Of a stretch of DNA of 64,000 nt, positions 32,941 through 45,539 are shown piece by piece. Below the pieces are notes generated by a model. That model saw only the letters and a program-made list of their open reading frames with translations, searched no databases and was not told the origin of the DNA. Source of the stretch: Rhizophagus irregularis (taxonomy: Eukaryota; Glomeromycota; Glomeromycetes; Glomerales; Glomeraceae). Made by a program: the position numbers and the translations under genes. The stretch spans positions 1,364,001 through 1,428,000 of the forward strand of contig NC_089455.1 in assembly GCF_026210795.1 (NCBI RefSeq). Reading direction: 5' to 3'. Numbering within the stretch: the first letter of the stretch is position 1; the number at the start of each line of letters is the position of its first letter.

Positions 32941-34814
32941 TAACTACAAAACCAGGATCGTAGCGTGCGCAATAATTGAGGACAAAACACTGGATACTTA
33001 TCGGTGAATATTTGATAGTATATCTACCGAAACGGGTGTTTCTCCGGGAGTCATTTTTTCTGATTCTGATCTTTCTTTGGTTCGTTCGATCAAGGATATT
33101 TATCCCAATGCTCAGCAATTGCTGTGCATATTTCATATAGATCTGAACCTCCAGAAAAAGCTTAAAGGAAAGCTAGGTAGTCAGTTCGAGGAATTCCATC
33201 GTAAATTTTATGTATGTCAGAATTCTCTTTGCGAAGAATTATTCGAACTTCGATGGAAATAATTAGTTAAACAATATCCAGTAGCGGTTAAGTATTTGAC
33301 TGATACCCTGTATAGTACTAAGAATTCATGAGCGGTACCTTGGATTCGTAATAGATTTACCGCCGGTGCTCAAAGCACGCAGCGAATTGAATCTATAAAT
33401 AGTCATATGCACGGCAAAGTAGATCGTTCTACATTGTTATGCAATCGGTTGGTTAGTATTAATGATCACGTTAAGAATGACAAACATTTCGAGCAATTTG
33501 AAATTGAACGAGATGCCTTACCAACAGTTGGTATGCTGATGCTGAATACCAGATTCTTCAGTTAAGTGGATGCTATTATTAAAGAATTTTTAACTCCAAC
33601 AATGCTCGGGAAACAAAGAAGTCAAATGAATCAATCTGTGTGTTATGATATTAGTCAGATCACGGATTGGCATCATTTGATGGAAGTAGGTAATCATTTC
33701 AAAATTTATTCGAGATAGGATATAGCCTTGCGAAGGGCAAGTCACAAAATTTGGATCTACTAATCTCATTGTTTTTGATTGATTTCTACGTTTCCTACAA
33801 TTATAGATAGAAACCGATAATGAAGAAATAAGTATAGGAATCAGAGAACAAGAGCAAGATACAAGACAAATCCTTTTGCGATCGTTGGTTTCAACTATAC
33901 TGATAGAAGCAATCCTCGAAGTATAGAACGTACGAGCGACTGGCACACAGGGAATCAGACATTACATAATTCTACTCAATGAAGGCACGCATTTATGCAC
34001 TTGTCTTCTTTTAATTAATAAGGGATTGGTATGTCGGCACTTTTTTCATGTTGGTATTTACTCTAGATTCGCCACCTTCCACATATGTATAATTCTGAAT
34101 CGATGGTATATAAATCCTGATGTTGAACTGAACGATCTCCTACAACAATATCCTTTTATTCCAGTATGTGATAAGATACAATCGGAAGATAACATACCAT
34201 TCAAAAATCCTATCACTTTCCAACATTTCTTTTCTATTCGGATTGATTCACACGACTCTCAACCATCCCAACCAGCCATAAACTCACCTAAAGCTATATA
34301 CGCAGAATTGGCCAGATTATCGAAAAAGGCTATTGACTGTGCCCTTAAAAGTGATAAGCAACAAGAATTGTTAAATATTTTCAAGGCCTTTATTTATGAT
34401 GTAATGAGCAGACTGGAACTGGAAAACTTTACTGATGTTATTAATCCTGTTGTTATCAAGCATAAGGGTTGGCCACCGAAAAGGCTAATATCAAGCATTG
34501 AAAAGGTTTTAAATAGAGAAAACCGGGTTCTAAAAGATGTTAGCAATAGTAATGTAATAGAAGACAACAATACTTCAAATATTATAGAAGGCTTTACAAA
34601 TGATACAAAAGGTCGAAAGTGCAGTAAATGTAAGCAGTATGGGCATTACGCGAAGACGTGTCAAAATGTTATTTAACATTTAGGCGCATTTATTTAAGCG
34701 CATTTTATTGTAATTGGTTAATTGATTTTATATAATAAAAATGGACCGCAGTTTAAAGTCACATGATATAAATATATCAAGTCACGTGATACGTGTCCAT
34801 ACACTACATGTACA

Positions 34815-35193
34815 AATAGAAATCGCCTTTAAAGTATAATATACCTTTAAAATATTGAATTCCAGTATGTTCAAGAAGTCACTGAATTTAAGGTGCTAGG
34901 TGAAACCTAAAGGTTTAGATAACTAACGTATGAGAAATTAGTTGAAACATTTAGATAAATTTTTAAAAAAATGTAAAACTGTGAAACCTGCGAAACCTGT
35001 GAAATCTGCTAAACGTTTTGCAGTATTTTTATATATTATTTATTATAGTTTTACCACCTGTAATAATAAACGCCTAATGCATATTTTTTCTTATATAGGT
35101 AGTAGATGTATACAATCAATTACATATTTACACATGATCAATTTGTAAATTAATAAAACATGCTTTACAATTCTTAATTTTTCATAAATTTTA
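34815..35193. other. Intergenic stretch between MULE and hAT relics
   Basis: Contains a decayed gaaacctg-rich stretch (about 34885-35010), similar to the inner sequence of AAGGTTGC elements. No gene. Confidence 0.5.
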
Positions 35194-38100
35194 TTATTCA
35201 TTTACATATTCATCAAATAAATCATTTATATTATAATCTAAAATACCTTTTCCAATTGTATCATTATCATTAGTTAAAGTATTTTCATTGTCATTTTTAC
35301 CTTTAGTATTATTAAATAAATCATTTTCCAAGTCTTCAGGTATTTTGCCAATATCTTGTAAAATTAACTCATTGGATAAATCAATTTCATTTTCAATTCA
35401 AGTATTTTCAATTAAGACAATCACTCTATTATCTGGAATAATTTCACCATTAATTGTTCATTGCAAAGGGTTTTCTACATAAGAATTATCTTTAAGGGGA
35501 GCATATAGTCATGTGATTTATAATAAAACTATCAATAGCACAAAAATTTAAAATATGAAGCCCAAGAACAAAGTACTTTAGTTTGAATAATTTTGTATTA
35601 TTTTATTATTATTTTTGTAATGACATGTGAAAACATACCTATAGAATACAAATATATTAAATTAATAAATGATAAAATACTTTTTGTTAAAAAAAAAAAT
35701 ATTATGTTTTCCAGTAGAGATATTCTAAACTTTCACTAAGCGATTCGCAACCTTTTTGGAACTTCTTTTGATATTTTCTCCAAAGTATAATATTTAAGTC
35801 TAAATAAAAACTATACCTGGTGAACTTTCAGGTTCCAAAAGGTAAGAAAATAATATATATTTTTTTAATATTAAGTAATTTACAAATGTTTTATTAGTCA
35901 CGGACGTACTGAATAGCACAAAAAATTTTTTGTGCCATGATAGTCAATTAAAAGTCACATGATTATACTCTCTCCTTAAACTTACTGTCATCTTCATCTG
36001 CATCATCAGGTTCAGCTAAAGCTTTGGTAATTCTTTGATTTAATTCAATATCACTCAATTTTGAATTATTTTTTATATCTTAGCTGAAAAAACTAAGTTC
36101 TTTTCTTGGATTTGATTTTCAATAAGTAATCATTTTACACATAGTTTATAATGTATCAACTCTAAGTTGTAAGTAACATTTATTTGTAAGCCATCCTAAA
36201 GTTAAAAATCCATTTTCACAAGAGGCTGAATTTGGATAAATAGAGAAAAGATGCAAAGCTATTAAAGGTAAAGAGTTTGGTTGAGGTTTGGTTTCAATTA
36301 TATTCCACCAACTAATTAGTTCTTCAAACCCATATCCAAATTCTAAATCAAATGGGAATTCCTTTTTTTTATATTGGTTTAACTGTGAACATAGTGCATG
36401 AGATTCTTCAAGATCAAAGCCTAAATTTTTCCAATAGATAAAGTTTCTTGTGTAAATACCACTTTTTAAAGGGATATCTAGTAAAATATTTATAACATTA
36501 GATAATAATTAAGTTAAATTAATTATTAATTTTTTATTTACTTCAGTTAAAACAAAGAAAGTATTTATCATCATCAAACTCCTCAAATCACTTATTCATC
36601 ACAGTAAAGCAATGATTTTGAAAATCACGATGAAAGCTTTGTGGTAGATTTTTTAAAGCTGCTCCAAGTCATGCGAGACTTAGGTAACAATCTACCAATG
36701 TTATCCTACGAGATTTTTTAAAAAAAACAGCTTTTCGTAATGGATTTAACACAAAGGCCAAAATTTCAAGATCTGAAAAAAAATTACGCCTTTGAATGAT
36801 TGATTTTATTCAATTATTTGTTAATATTCATTTGCCATCTAAAATAAATTAAATAATTAAAAATACGTTTTAGTTTTACAAACAAAATTAAAAGACTTTA
36901 TATTACCTTTTCAAGAACTGGTTTTAAAGTTAATACAGAATTTACCGATTCACTTGAAGTAGTTCACCTGGTTATATAATAAATTTTAAGACCACCTTTA
37001 ATACCTGATTCTTCTATTAATTTTCAGAATTTGCTACCTATATACGTATTATATAAAAAAATTTATTTTATCAATAATGTCAGTAATTAATAATCATATA
37101 ATAAAAATTATATATTTACCTGCCATATGACAATTGCGAAAAAAATCCTAATATGTTTACTTTATGAAGTAACTGATCTGCGAATGTATGATAAATAATA
37201 TTATATGTAACTAAATTAATGCAGTGTGATATGCATTGAACATTTTCAATTCTTGGATATTTTTCGCTAATAATTGCTCTTGCTTTTTTAACATTAGCTG
37301 CATTATCAGATACTATTGCAGAAATTCGATTAGGTCCTATTTTTTCAATAACATCTTCAATTTTTGCAGCTAAAAATTCTGTGGCATGTGAATTTGATGA
37401 TAAATCCAAAAGTTAATACAAGTATTCTTTACGAGATGATGTAAAAATAACAAAATTCCAGATAGATTGGTAGTGTCCAGATGTCCAACCATCCAACGCT
37501 ATATTTAAAAAATAATTGTAATAATAATTTAATTAAATAATACCAAATTGTGAAAAAGACAAAAGAGTGAAACAAAAAGTACTTACTAAGAGTCAAATTT
37601 TGCTGATTCATAATGTCATCTTCTATTTTATCATTAATGATAAATAATTCAGTTTCAAACAAACGTTCAGATAAATATTCACGCGTTGGAGGATTATAAC
37701 CAGCATTAAGTTCTTTTAAAAGGTCAAGGAAAAAGGGGTGCTCCACGATTTTGTATGAAATTTCACAACAAACAAAAAATTTTACAAGAGCATGGTTAAT
37801 TCAATTAGTTCTTGCTTCTGAAAGATTACTTAAATCATGAAAAGCTGTTATAGTAGTTTGACCAGTTGTAGACTTGTCAAGTTTCCTCTTTTTGTTAGAA
37901 ATATTTTCACGTGCCCCAACCTTTTGCATATATTCACGCAATACAAGTCTTGGTACATTTAAACAATGACTTGCAAGATGTTCTTCTAATATAGAAACTT
38001 TTTCACATTTCCAAGTTTTTGAATAATATTTACATTCAGCCTCAAATTTTCCAGGCGAAACTTTACTTTTTCTAGAAAAATGTTGCCATACGGCTTCTAA

Positions 38101-38211
38101 AGGTCACCCACCTAAACATTTTTCTTTTTCAGACTGTTGAGCTTGTTGATTAACTGGAGTATTAACAGGTTCTATTACTTCTATAGGACTAATAGGAGTT
38201 AAAGTGTCCAT
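35194..38211 (-). pseudogene. hAT-superfamily transposase (BED zinc finger, DUF659-like, dimerisation domain)
   Basis: Begins MDTLTPISPIEVIE at 38211. A BED-type finger follows (AVWQHFSRK...AECKYYSKTW...HLASHC, about 38100-37960). Then PFFLDLLKELNAGYNPP (37740-37690), an intron-like gap (about 37590-37510), the catalytic DGWTSGHYQS and IVSDNAANVKKAR (37350-37290), and the C-terminal dimerisation block ISWWNIIE...LPLIALHLFSIYPNSASCENGF (about 36320-36210). The acidic tail continues after a MITE to a stop at 35194. TGA stops replace expected Arg codons, for example before INHALVKFF (about 37800) and before PLEAVW (about 38105). Cut-and-paste transposase, now dead. Confidence 0.8.
35491..35980. 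mobile_element. 490 bp inverted-repeat element in the 3' part of the hAT gene
   Basis: Outer ends TTTAAGGGGAGCATATAGTC and the reverse complement of the right end (TTTAAGGAGAGAGTATAATC) form inverted repeats of about 50 bp, including ACTATCA..GCACAAAA. It separates the dimerisation domain from the acidic tail. The target duplication was not resolved. Confidence 0.7.
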
Positions 38212-39419
38212 TTTGAACGTAGTTTAGTTTTATAAAAATGAAAATAAATGACACATAAAAATTTTTCTTTGCAAGAGTAGAGAACGAATTTATACATACT
38301 CCCCCTATTTTACACACACGAGGAGCTGTAATTGACAAATGACAGTAAGAATATATGTTCATTATATAATAATTAAGTTTTGGTTTGAAATTAAAGTACT
38401 TCGCAATACTGTATATATGAAAAATTTTTTACTGCAATATGATGATCTAAATCATCTGATCATATTTTATTGGTTGAAATGATTTTCCACAGTTTTGACA
38501 TTTCAACATTAGTTTTGATATTTCGCAAATGCTAAAATATTTTTCAATAGTTTTAATGTTACTAATTAAAGTTTTAACGTTTTCCAAAATCACAAATGGG
38601 TTTCACCTGGTATCCTTAACTGAATCTAAAAAAAGAAAAAATAAATGAAACATTAAACATTTTATTAAAAAAAAAATAAAAAATAAATATTTTGAAAGTA
38701 TAATAAACATTTTAAAGTATATTTTAAAATGTTCTTTCACTCTATTTTAGTTTTTTTTTTCTTTCTCTTTTTCTTTTTCCTTTTGTTTTCACCTTTTTTC
38801 ATTTTTCCGTTTCTTTAACTTATAAAAAAATATAATTTTCAAAGTTCTAATACTAAAGATAGTCATCGGTTCTAAAAGACCATGGTATTGTAGCACTGGT
38901 CAAAATCAAAAAATTGGACATATAAAAAATTAGCTAAAAATCAGACCAAAATCGACTAACATTACAAATCAGCATATCAGATTGATGCCAATCAGACAAT
39001 TTAATAAAAATCTAGCAAAAAATCATCATATTTGATTGATGGCTGATTGATGCTAGTTGAAATCAAAAAAAAATCAGACAAATGGCAAATCAACCTAAAA
39101 TTTACCCAATATTCAAATATGCACTTCCGATTTATGGAAAATTGATAATTCAATAAAAATTCAATAAAATTCAATAAAAATTCAATAAAAATTTGGCAAA
39201 AAATCATTATATTTGATTGACAGCTGATTGATACAAAAAAAGTTATCAAAATTAACTTTTGAAAAACATGATTTGTCATTCAAATTCAGAAATTCAGAAA
39301 AATCAACACCAATTTAGTCAATTACTCAATTTATTATAAATTTATGTTTAAAACTTATAAGTTTATAATTGGTATTTTCTACTAATTGGATTTACGGCTA
39401 AATACTCTTTTGCATTTTG
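38212..39419. other. Intergenic stretch with repeat relics
   Basis: Near 38590-38640 the minus strand shows TTTCTTTTTTTAG, ATTCAGTTAAGGATACCAG, then GTGAAACCC: one relic of the exon/intron-like unit. At 38890-39330 there is a family rich in attgatggctgattg/aattcaataaa, related to 54820-54960. No gene. Confidence 0.55.
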
Positions 39420-41773
39420 CTAGTTTGAGATTTTATAACTTACTGGTACAAATCTACCTAAAATATGATGCACAGGTATTATACAATCACGACTTATTGG
39501 ATAAAATTCAGTATTCCATAACTCAACATTACAAATTTCATCACTGCTGAAATAGTATTGAATATTGGTTGAATTTGCATGTTTATACCAATGAACGTAT
39601 GCTAGAAAATGTTTGACAGGACCATCCAGAAAGTCTACTACCATACTATATGAGTAAAATAATACTAAATTTGACCTGGGTAGATGTCAACATCTTTGCT
39701 AAGACATACGAACTTTTTACATGTCTTAACGATAATGATAATCCAAAGACTTCGGAACCAATCTGACACCTTCCGAATTAGTTAATTTTGACCCTAATTA
39801 TTATATCGTTATCTAAACCTTCTACAAGAAGCCTTTAAAATCCAAATGATTCGTAAGTCGCATTGTAATATTTGACCATTAAATTTAACATTTTGTTTGA
39901 AAGTAGTATATTATGAGATACCGGCTTAAGAAATTCACCTGGAAAGCCTTCTTTGCCAGAAATCTGTGAATCTACAATATTTTGTGAATTCAGCTAAAAT
40001 CAATGCATTTCATCTGACGAAGATTCATCAGTAACTGAAAAAGACCCGATAGTACGCTGACTGTTTAGCAATTCAAGACTTTTTACTTCAATACCTGAAC
40101 TTATGATATTTTTGATTTGTTTATCAAACATTAATCGACGTATAAGTTCAGACTCAATTTTCCTGTTGCTGTTTGGTAACGAACCTAAAAGTGTGAAATC
40201 AATAAATTATAAGCTAATATTGAAGTCGTTAAAATCGTTAAAAAATTGTTAATGGATATTTATTATCTAATATACTGTTCATACGTTCAAAAAAGAAACA
40301 CCAGAATGCATATAATAGTCCATAATCAGATGAGCAATCACGCAAATGCAGAGAAAGATAAAGATTCAATGTGATCTTATCTCTGCCGTGATGATTCTCA
40401 ATTAGTTTGACTATTTCAATAAAACTTTTATGGGCTTCATCCACCAAATTAAATTCTAGAATCTGATTTACCAAAATCGAACAAACCCTGACAAAATAAG
40501 TCAGAATTCTTCTATCTACGTCTGATAGGTATTTCCAAAGTGATACAGTTGAATAAATTGTAAAGAATATTCGCTACTGATCGGCCATAATATTGGTGAA
40601 TCCCTCTTCACTATGAATTTTTCCTGGAATTCGATCTAAATCGAATGGTATCTGAAACTCATCCATCTTTTTCTGAATTTTGTTCAAAGAATTTGGTGTC
40701 AAAATACCCCATCAATCCAAATTTGTTTTACTATCCACTTCACAATGCCCAGAAATAAGCAATGCATTAGATCGACTGTAATAAATCTAATAAGGTCAAA
40801 ATATGATAGATGCAACAATTTGGACCATCTAATACCAGTTTTTTTGACGAAGCACTTTCTAGCAGTATCTGAGTTGCATCTTCGCCAACCTAATGCATTT
40901 TGCCAGTTCTCATTCAAATCTCAAGTAGAAAACCAGTTGTCCACATCATCTATTCCTCATAATTTGCTTTTTTCTCACACTTGTGACATGAAACTAAGGC
41001 AGAAACATGACCGCAAATTTTTCTTGTGGCGGAAATGTTACATGATACTAAAATTAAAGTGCCACAAACTCTCTTTCCATTTTTGCATTCATAAGTATGA
41101 TTTAGTGTTAACCTAGTCCAGAGTGTTTCCAATTCATTAATTATTGGTGCTAAATAGTGATTCACTTTATGTAGGCTGACCTCCTTTGGCACAGGTAAAA
41201 TGTTAAGAGTCAATAAATTTTCACGTCTAAATCAGATATCGCGTAGCAAATTGCATATAGTGATGTATATGACACTGATACTATAAATGGTACTATCATA
41301 TAGCTAAAACCAATCAAAATTTAGCATCAAGCCAAGATGAGAATCAGCCACTTTGCTTCTGGAAAAATTTGGTGAATTTTCATTGTCCAATTCTTTAAAA
41401 TTCTTTCACATTTGTCCATCATATATATCGGTCAAAATAAAACCTGAGCTAACAAAACATAATGGCAAGTTGTTGATTGATTCTAGCAAACGGATACATT
41501 AAATTAGGTCATATTATTGTTCGATTTGTTGATATGCTAATTTTTTCAGACAATACCATATTGCAAAGACGTGATCTTGTAAACTAAAGAATTGAAAAAT
41601 TCTATGTGTTGACATTTCATTATAACAGGATTGTCCTCTTGTTTGAAATCTACTACTTCCTCTTTTTTATACAATTTGTGACATTTCAGACAAGGTACAA
41701 AACTATGAAATTGGTTGTTTAATTCAAGTTTCTTTCTTGTTAAGTAAAGCGAATCTGGAAAATCATTAAAATA

Positions 41774-42932
41774 GGATCCCGGACATCACATATATAACTT
41801 ATAACTGATCTGCATGAATTTAAGTACTTTTTGCTCCTGCTAAAATGAACCTAATTTGCTAAAAATCAAATTATCACATTTCAAATCTATACTAATTTGC
41901 TAAAACTCAAAATATGAGTTAATAATCTTTTCTTTTATTATCAATAAAAAAATAAATGATTAATATAAATTAAACTGCCAATTTTTATAATTAAAATATG
42001 TAGATTATAGATAAAATAATAATTAATAAAAATAATAAATTAAATAAATAATTATTAAAAAATAAAATGTTGCGAAACTAAACGAACGGTTTTTGGCCCG
42101 CATTATGCTTAATTTTGGCCGGAATTATATTTAATTTTGGCCAAAATATAACCTGAACCCCGAAACTAATATTTTTAAAAATACTAGTGTTTACCTGCTT
42201 GTACATAATGAACAGTTAATATGTAATTCCGGCCAGAATTAAAAGATCTGCAAAGAATTTCCTTTTTTGGAAATTTGAGCAACACAATTTTTTAATTTCT
42301 CTGAAAAGTAAGGGCAGTGACAGATATTACCTAATATTCTAGGGGGAGGGGGGGTAATTGAAAATCTTAGGTTACATATATACTATATAAGGAAATTACA
42401 TATATAATATATATTACCTGGGGGAGGGGGGGTAAGCTCTTATAATAAACTGATATTAGGTAATATCTGTCATTGCCCTAACAGAAAACAAAATTTCCTT
42501 TTTGGAAATTTGCGTAACTGACAATTTCTTTTTATAAAATCCCGTGTAACTCAAAATTTCAGTTTTTCGCCAAAAACAAAATTTCCTTTTTGGTCTTATA
42601 TAACATTGGCGACGAATAGGAGTAGGGTTACACAATTCAAATGACTTATTTATATGGTTAATCTAAACATAATGCTTACGTGATTGCAGTGTTTTTTAAT
42701 ATATAGATTATTTATAAAGTTAAAAAAAATGATAAGTTAAATTTAAAAAAAAGTACCAATTTGCTCAAATATAAAATATGACTTTGTAAAATCAATACAA
42801 TTTGCTAAAACTCATAATTATGACTATTAATTAATTTTCAATCAATTTGCTCTATCTAAAATTATGAGTTTAACCTAATTTTGATTGAATTTGCTAAAAC
42901 TCAAATGTGAGTTATATATGTGATGTCTGGGG
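41774..42932. mobile_element. 1.16 kb inverted-repeat element (CCGGACATCACATATATAACT ends), TA target
   Basis: Left end ggatcccGGACATCACATATATAACT and right end AGTTATATATGTGATGTCTGGGG are inverted repeats next to TA dinucleotides (41772-41773 and 42933-42934). The interior has tttgctaaaactcaaa repeats near both ends and GGCC-core motifs (42106, 42232). It carries a smaller MITE (42311-42479). A related left end seems to start at 63893. Confidence 0.65.
42311..42479. mobile_element. 169 bp MITE with G-rich core, nested
   Basis: Ends agggcagtgacagatattac and gtaatatctgtcattgccct are inverted repeats of about 27 bp. Two gggggagggggggtaa tracts sit inside, one on each side of an AT-rich centre. 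Related copies are at 51045-51229 and 53927-54094. Confidence 0.8.
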
Positions 42933-42934
42933 TA

Positions 42935-43530
42935 AAGATGCTGCCCGAAACTTAGTAGTTTCTGAAACTGTCAAAACCGAAACTTGGTAAAATTATTTCT
43001 GAAATTTTCTTATTTTTCAAAACTGGTAAAACTGGTAAAACTAATTTGAAACTGGTAAAACTAACCCGAAACTGGTATAACTAACCCGAAACTGGTAAAA
43101 CTAATCTGAAACTGGTAAAATTAATCCAAAATTTATAATGCCAAAATTATTACTGAAAGTTCAAAATTTGGCCGAAATTATTGATATAATCCTGGCCATT
43201 TTTAGGATGTAATTCTGGCCAAGAAAATAATTGACATTAAAATTTCCTTTTTTGGATTTTTGTGTAACCATTGTGTAACTAATTTTTCCAATTTTACTGG
43301 GAAACATAATTTCCTTTTTAGGAAATTGTTGTAACGTCACGTGATAAAATGTCATAATTTCGACCAAATTTTAATTTTGGCCAAAATTAGTGAGTTTTGG
43401 GCTAGTTTCGGGAGTTTCAGGCTAATTTCGGAAGTTTTGGCTAGTTTTGGGAGTTTCGGAATAGTTTCAGGTTTAGTTTCGGTTTCAGTTTCAGTTTTGG
43501 AAACTGAAAAATAGTTTCGAGCAGCATCTT
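42935..43530. mobile_element. 596 bp inverted-repeat element (AAGATGCTGC ends), TA target
   Basis: AAGATGCTGCCCGAAACT at the left and AGTTTCGAGCAGCATCTT at the right, bounded by TA (42933-42934, 43531-43532). It is filled with gaaactggtaaaactaa repeats and their reverse form (agtttcgg, agttttggc). It sits directly against the right end of the preceding element. Confidence 0.8.
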
Positions 43531-43704
43531 TAGTAGGGTTCTATTAAAATCGTTACTTACTTGAGCTCGCATGAGGTCAATTCATAAATTTTATTATTGA
43601 AATCTTTCAGTAGTAGCTGTCTCTGCAATATTGAATTTTGTTTAAAAGTTCATTATTCAAAGTAAAATCCATAAAAATCGATCATAATTCGATTTCTTGA
43701 ATAT

Positions 43705-43971
43705 CACTGGTAAAAAAATGGTCTATCCTACACATATCCTACACATATCTTACATATATCGTCTAAATAGAAAATTCATAAAATAATACACGTATATTTT
43801 GCACTATCGTACTTATATATAGTATACCTATCAGGTACCTGATATATGTATGATATATATATTAGTACCCGATATGTGTATGATATGTGTATTATTTGTG
43901 TATGATTTTCTACATTTTGAGTGCCCTATATGTGTAAGATATGTGTAGGATAAATCATTTTTTTACCAGTG
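43705..43971. mobile_element. 267 bp MITE with CACTGGTAAAAAAATG ends, TAT target
   Basis: CACTGGTAAAAAAATG on the left and the matching ATTTTTTTACCAGTG on the right, flanked by TAT on both sides (43702-43704, 43972-43974). The interior is made of repeats such as tacacatatcc and tatgtgta(a/g)gata. CACTGGTAAAAA-type ends with TA-containing targets are seen in Tc1/mariner-derived MITEs. Confidence 0.85.
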
Positions 43972-44090
43972 TATGGTGGGTTTTGAAATGGTTCATAACT
44001 AGGTAGTGAATAGTTTTCAAAAATTTTAGAAATTCCAGAAATTGTATCATTATTTGATTCACTGCCTATAGACAATGTATCATTGTAGAT

Positions 44091-44288
44091 AAGGTTGCGG
44101 GCTAAACTGGTTTTTAAATTTGGCAAAACGTCTAAACCTCAGTTTCGTCAATTTTTTTATAAGAGTTTATTATCATAGTTTTGTCATTTCATATGATTTT
44201 TATAGTCAAGTTTCACCAAATTTTTATTAATATTTTAATATAGTTTTGTCAAATTTCGTGTTTACTATAGGGTTTCACCTGCAACCTT
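44091..44288. mobile_element. AAGGTTGC-type MITE, 198 bp, inside the Tnp2 gene
   Basis: Ends AAGGTTGCGGGCTAAAC and ...GGGTTTCACCTGCAACCTT. Flanks cattgtagat and aattgtagat match at 9 of 10 positions. It splits the acidic N-terminal region of the transposase relic. Confidence 0.88.
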
Positions 44289-44910
44289 AATTGTAGATAT
44301 CTTCCTCTGTAGTATATTCAGATGATGATGAATCTTCTGAATCTTCTGAAATTTCTGGACAATTTGTATACTTTCTTGCACGTTATCGAGATAAGAAGTT
44401 AAATTCGATATCTTGATATTCATCATCAACATCATCTTGATTACTGTTATCTGATTCTTCCAATTCTTGTCTAATAGATTCATCAATCATTTGTCCAGCT
44501 GAAGCGGGTGTTGATATTTCACCTATTTCAAGTTGACGAACTTGAGACAAAATTGTACCTTGCGAATCTTAGTATTCTTGATGTCTGAAATCGTGAATTT
44601 CTTTTGTGCAAGAATCCACCAAGTTGCCATAATAATCAGGACAATTACAAACTACTAGTTTTCTTTTATTACTTGTTGGTCTAGCAGAAGATACTATTTC
44701 TTCGTTTATTTCTACGAGTAGAAAATAGCTGATTTGAAGGTGATTCTTCATCATCAAGATCATTAAGTATACTAGAGACTGACCTTTTTCTGCTCATTTA
44801 TTTAGTATTTGAATAAGTTTAATAAGTTTGGCAAAATCCAAATTTGTAAAAAGGCTGATTTTTATAAAATTTGGAATAACACAAAATTTGTATAATTTGT
44901 ATGTATAATT

Positions 44911-45152
44911 AAGGTTGCTTGTCTAAACCTCTTCAAAATCCTATGATTAGTTTTGTCAAAATTTTAATATAGATTTATTATAGTTTCGGCAGAGTTTCGG
45001 CAGTTTCGGCATTTATAATAAGTTTCAGCAGTTTCGCCTTTTTCCAAAGTTTCACCAGTTTTTTAATATAACTTTAATATAGTTTTACCAGAATTTCACT
45101 TTTCGACGAAACGCCATCTTGCCTAAACCTCTAGGTTTCAGCAAGCAACCTT
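44911..45152. mobile_element. AAGGTTGC-type MITE, 242 bp, exact 10-bp TSD
   Basis: Ends AAGGTTGCTTGTCTAAACC and ...TTTCAGCAAGCAACCTT. Flanked by exact atgtataatt (44901-44910 and 45153-45162). Reverse-oriented sister of the copy at 31441-31682, with the same length. Confidence 0.93.
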
Positions 45153-45539
45153 ATGTATAATTAATGTAATCCTAGTTTTTATGATTTTTCAATAATTTTT
45201 TAGGATTTAATATTTTTTTTGCAAATTTGGCAATTTTCTAATTAATATACTTTTAAAAATTGCAATATGATTTAAGCTTATTTTACAATAAAAAGCTTAT
45301 TTTTAAAATAAAAAGCTTATTTTATTTTAAAATAACAATCATTTTCAGATGCTAAATAAACCTTATCAAAAGAAACTGTAAATTTTAGCGAAAGTTGAAA
45401 AGTAACATTTTGTATTAATTTAAGTAGTATTGCTATAATAATAATATCACTACAGAATCTAAATATACAAGAAATATTTTCGATTTTACTGCAAATTTCG
45501 ACAAAGTATAACTTGCCACATTAAAGTATATCAAATTAT

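Larger units (their letters stand above)
30617..34676 (+). pseudogene. MULE transposase, FAR1-like (interrupted and frameshifted)
   Basis: Domain order: an acidic N-terminus (about 30840-30990); a FAR1-type DNA-binding zinc region (31030-31300: GLTFTDWEDF, C-x-W...NVTRS...EHNHPL); after the MITE, QKYNPGDEDALDL; then the MULE catalytic core with VIVDSTYNTN (31903-31932), FSDSDLSL (33057-33080) and CIFHIDLNL (33127-33153). A SWIM-like motif (VCRHFFHV...FHICI...RWY, 34029-34110) and a CCHC knuckle (CSKCKQYGHYAKTC, 34619-34661) follow. Breaks: a frameshift near 31040, MITE 31441-31682, pogo-like copy 31980-32940, and in-frame stops near 33262, 33331 and 33565. The N-terminal exon at 30617 is a guess. 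Confidence 0.82.
30424..34814 (+). mobile_element. MULE transposon carrying a FAR1/MULE/SWIM transposase relic
   Basis: Terminal inverted repeats of at least 35 bp: left 30424-30459 (TGTACACGTAGTGTGTGGAC...) and right 34779-34814 (RC TGTACATGTAGTGTATGGAC...). Weaker similarity extends outward for about 20 bp more. The exact ends and target duplication were not resolved. The gene inside runs on +. The element has taken in a 242 bp MITE and a 961 bp pogo-like copy. Confidence 0.8.
39420..44797 (-). pseudogene. Tnp2-domain (CACTA/Plavaka-like) transposase, heavily interrupted
   Basis: Starts MSRKRSVSSILNDLDDEESP at 44797. The N-terminus is disordered and acidic, with a Cys motif VVCNCPDYYGNLVDSCTKE (about 44660-44600). 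Then come CLKCHKLY (about 41690) and the catalytic core: NFDWFQPYD-like (about 41320-41290), LPVPKEVSLHKVNHYLAP (about 41200-41140), ATRKICGHVSALVSCHKC (about 41030-40980), WSKLLHLSYFDLIRFITVDLM with HCLFLG (40830-40750). After these, LYAFWCFFFERMNSIL (about 40310-40270) and the C-terminal VHHILGRFVPVSY (about 39470-39430). Many stops and frameshifts; MITEs at 41774, 42311, 42935, 43705 and 44091. Dead cut-and-paste transposase. Confidence 0.8.
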
